Assembly (NCBI GenBank): GCA_003263775.1
Contig: JYJJ01000053.1
Location: 1-37,635, forward strand
Direction: 5' to 3'
DNA length: 37,635 nt
Origin: Vibrio maritimus
GTDB lineage: Bacteria; Pseudomonadota; Gammaproteobacteria; Enterobacterales; Vibrionaceae
The position numbers and the translations under genes are program-made. Of this stretch, positions 36,101 to 37,635 are shown one piece after another. How positions within the stretch are numbered: the stretch's first letter is position 1; every line of letters begins with the position of its first letter. The notes under the pieces were generated by a model. That model did no database searches. It was given only the letters and a program-made list of their open reading frames with translations, and had not been told where the DNA came from.

Positions 36101-36128
36101 TTGCAATTAGCTAATTACTGGATATACT
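36101..36128 (+). promoter_or_regulatory. lexA promoter
   Basis: TTGCAA (36101-36106) and TATACT (36123-36128) are separated by 16 bp. LexA box 1 covers the -10 element. Confidence 0.75.
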
Positions 36129-36133
36129 CACAG
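36118..36133. promoter_or_regulatory. LexA (SOS) box 1
   Basis: CTG-GATATACTCA-CAG fits CTG-N10-CAG and overlaps the lexA -10. Confidence 0.85.
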
Positions 36134-36137
36134 TTAA

Positions 36138-36153
36138 CTGTATAAACAGACAG
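36138..36153. promoter_or_regulatory. LexA (SOS) box 2
   Basis: CTGTATAAACAGACAG fits CTGT-N8-ACAG. It lies 20 bp from box 1 and eight bases before the lexA ATG, the same paired arrangement as at E. coli lexA. Confidence 0.88.
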
Positions 36154-36160
36154 GTGATGT

Positions 36161-36784
36161 ATGAAGCCGCTAACGCCCCGACAACAGCAGGTTTTTGATC
36201 TAATCAAAGCCAAAATAGACGATGTAGGTATGCCACCTACGCGCGCCGAAATCGCCAAGGAACTTGGGTTCCGTTCAGCGAATGCGGCCGAAGAACACCT
36301 AAAAGCCCTCGCTCGTAAAAAAGCGATTGAAATTATCCCTGGCGCCTCGCGCGGGATCCGCATTTTGCTTGAGCAAGAGCCCGCGAACGAAGACCAAGGT
36401 TTGCCTCTTATTGGTCAAGTTGCAGCGGGTGAGCCGATTTTGGCTCAAGAGCACGTTGAAGCGCATTACCAAGTCGATCCGGGTATGTTTAAGCCTCAAG
36501 CGGACTTCTTACTTCGCGTTAACGGCGAGAGTATGAAAGACATCGGCATCATGGATGGCGATTTGCTAGCGGTGCACAAAACGCAAGATGTTCGCGATGG
36601 ACAGGTCGTCGTAGCGCGCGTAGACGAAGACGTGACCGTGAAGCGTTTAGAGCGCAAAGGGGCAACCGTGCTACTGCATGCTGAAAATGAAGAGTTTTCG
36701 CCGATTGAAGTGGATCTGACTGCACAACACCTTGCGATTGAAGGTATTGCAGTGGGCATTATTCGCAACACAGATTGGATGTAA
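36161..36784 (+). CDS. lexA: LexA SOS repressor
   Basis: LexA represses the SOS regulon and cleaves itself when RecA filaments form. The 207-residue protein has the N-terminal winged helix ([36 protein letters not shown]), scissile A89-G90 in GQVAAGEPI, nucleophile S124 in [10 protein letters not shown] and general base K161 in [10 protein letters not shown]. Two boxes upstream indicate autoregulation. It is divergent from plsB; the E. coli dgkA gene between them is absent. Confidence 0.98.
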   Translation: MKPLTPRQQQVFDLIKAKIDDVGMPPTRAEIAKELGFRSANAAEEHLKALARKKAIEIIPGASRGIRILLEQEPANEDQGLPLIGQVAAGEPILAQEHVEAHYQVDPGMFKPQADFLLRVNGESMKDIGIMDGDLLAVHKTQDVRDGQVVVARVDEDVTVKRLERKGATVLLHAENEEFSPIEVDLTAQHLAIEGIAVGIIRNTDWM

Positions 36785-36944
36785 TGTCTCGTGGCGGTGC
36801 GGTCATCCTTGGTCGTCCGCCGATTTTCCGCGATTAAATTGACTAAATTGTAGAAAAAATACCCATCTCTACTCCCCACAGTGCTCACTTTCTGGTATGT
36901 TTCGCACCCTTGTATTGATCAGGGTATCGCGAAGGAGAGGAATT

Positions 36945-37583
36945 GTGGAAGCTTGCCCACTGTGTTCGGGACAATCCGTCCACCATTATCATAGTGACAA
37001 AAAGCGTGATTACTTGCAGTGCACGCGTTGTGAGCTGGTGTTCGTGCCAAGAGCGCAGCGTCTAGATGCAGTGAGTGAAAAGGCGCACTATGACCTCCAT
37101 AATAACGATCCCCAAGACCAAGGATACCGCCGCTTTTTGTCTCGATTGGCAGACCCAATTTTGCAGCGAATTGCGCCCGGTTCAAAAGGACTAGACTTTG
37201 GATGTGGTCCGGGTCCGACTCTGTCACTGATGCTCACTGAGCAAGGCCATGACATGGCCCTGTACGATCTGTACTATTATCCGGATAAATCCGTACTCGA
37301 TATTAGTTACGATGTGGTGACCGCGACAGAGGTGATCGAGCACTTGTATGAGCCAAACCAGGTTTGGCAACAATGGTTATCGCTCATTAAGCCTGGAGGA
37401 TGGTTAGGCTTAATGACAAAACTGGTCATCGATGTAGACGCATTTGCTAAATGGCACTACAAAAATGACCAGACACATGTTGTTTTCTTTAGTCGAGCCA
37501 CGTTCTTGTACCTCGCAGAGCGAGACGGGCTAGATATAGAATTCATTGGTAATGATGTCATTTTACTGAGGAAGCTTACGTAA
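36945..37583 (+). CDS. class I SAM-dependent methyltransferase with N-terminal zinc ribbon
   Basis: The 212-residue product begins with a zinc-ribbon-like CPLCSG...CTRCELVF (about residues 4-34) and continues with a Methyltransf_23-type domain: motif I LDFGCGPGPTL, acidic VLDISYDVVTATEVIEHLYEP, and LIKPGGWLGLMTKLV. The substrate is unknown. The start is GTG at 36945, preceded by AAGGAGAGG. It overlaps the next ORF by one base (TAATG). Confidence 0.85.
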   Translation: MEACPLCSGQSVHHYHSDKKRDYLQCTRCELVFVPRAQRLDAVSEKAHYDLHNNDPQDQGYRRFLSRLADPILQRIAPGSKGLDFGCGPGPTLSLMLTEQGHDMALYDLYYYPDKSVLDISYDVVTATEVIEHLYEPNQVWQQWLSLIKPGGWLGLMTKLVIDVDAFAKWHYKNDQTHVVFFSRATFLYLAERDGLDIEFIGNDVILLRKLT

Positions 37584-37635
37584 TGAGTCGTAAGAAAAAA
37601 ATCAAGAAAACCGGGTTCGAACCCAGAGCCGGTAG
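37583..37635 (+). CDS. N-terminal fragment of an uncharacterised basic protein, cut by the window end
   Basis: The ATG at 37583 overlaps the methyltransferase stop, and the frame is open to the edge: MSRKKKIKKTGFEPRAG. The Lys/Arg-rich start resembles small basic proteins such as YihI or DUF2986, but 17 residues are too few to assign it. Translational coupling is the main support. Confidence 0.55.
   Translation, partial: MSRKKKIKKTGFEPRAG

Larger units (their letters stand above)
35878..36160. promoter_or_regulatory. plsB-lexA divergent control region
   Basis: A 283-bp region. The lexA side has the promoter and two LexA boxes (listed separately). The plsB side has a perfect 15-bp dyad CATGGTA-T-TACCATG (35927-35941) and a FadR-like element (35992-36008). 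No convincing plsB -10/-35 pair could be fixed. Confidence 0.6.

Noticed and set aside
37607..37635. tRNA T-arm-like GGGTTCGAACCC at the right edge
   Set aside because: A short palindrome within an open coding frame; no acceptor stem or other arms are visible.

Overview
This window looks like core chromosome of a Vibrio (Vibrionaceae, Gammaproteobacteria; main chromosome). The evidence is gene content and order: hemCDXY divergent from cyaA, then cyaY, lptM, lysA, dapF, DUF484, xerC and a yigB-like gene; yigL-pldB-rhtB; rsmD, ftsY, ftsE-ftsX, rpoH; glpE-glpG; ubiC-ubiA; plsB divergent from lexA. Base composition is moderate and even. I see no IS element, integrase-type island, CRISPR array or rRNA. 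The only RNA gene is a tRNA-Ser(UGA) near the left edge. The genus is inferred from protein sequence and synteny; I cannot name the species.

Layout. 1-1.4 kb: tRNA-Ser and an APH/choline-kinase-like phosphotransferase. 1.4-5.4 kb (minus): haem operon hemC-hemD-hemX-hemY. 5.4-8.6 kb: divergent control region with two CRP-like sites, then cyaA and convergent cyaY. 8.7-13.4 kb (plus): lptM, lysA, dapF, DUF484, xerC, HAD hydrolase. 13.4-17.7 kb: DTW-domain tRNA enzyme, a lipoprotein, an EVE-domain protein, yigL and pldB. 17.8-21.7 kb: rhtB, an EAL-HDOD regulator, an amidohydrolase-like lipoprotein, a DUF2500 protein and a membrane-anchored HEPN-like protein. 21.7-22.7 kb: a 0.9-kb gap with a terminator, a likely 26-residue membrane peptide gene and a palindrome. 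22.7-25.3 kb: YhhN-family protein, YecH-like protein, MarC/YhgN-family protein, DUF1145 protein and rsmD. 25.5-29.6 kb: ftsY, ftsEX, rpoH. 29.6-31.7 kb: a non-coding stretch rich in GATC and DnaA-box-like 9-mers, glpE-glpG and a stand-alone FliL-domain protein. 31.9-37.6 kb: ubiC-ubiA, plsB, lexA, a SAM methyltransferase and the start of another gene.

Two things stand out. First, nine genes are broken by single-base indels (hemX, hemD, rhtB, EAL-HDOD, DUF2500, yhhN-like, glpE, ubiA, plsB). Most fall in short homopolymers, nearly all are deletions, and several hit genes that should be essential or important (hemD, plsB, ubiA). Restoring one base recovers the full-length family protein in each case except ubiA, whose extreme C-terminus may need a second. 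Residual sequencing or assembly error is the most economical reading, so these should not be taken as real gene loss without read-level checks.

Second, the 480-bp rpoH-glpE gap holds nine GATC sites in 266 bp next to six DnaA-box-like 9-mers. That resembles an origin or a DnaA-titration/reactivation locus, yet it lies where no replication origin is expected. It is the best candidate here for an undescribed element. The 26-residue membrane peptide gene is the second.
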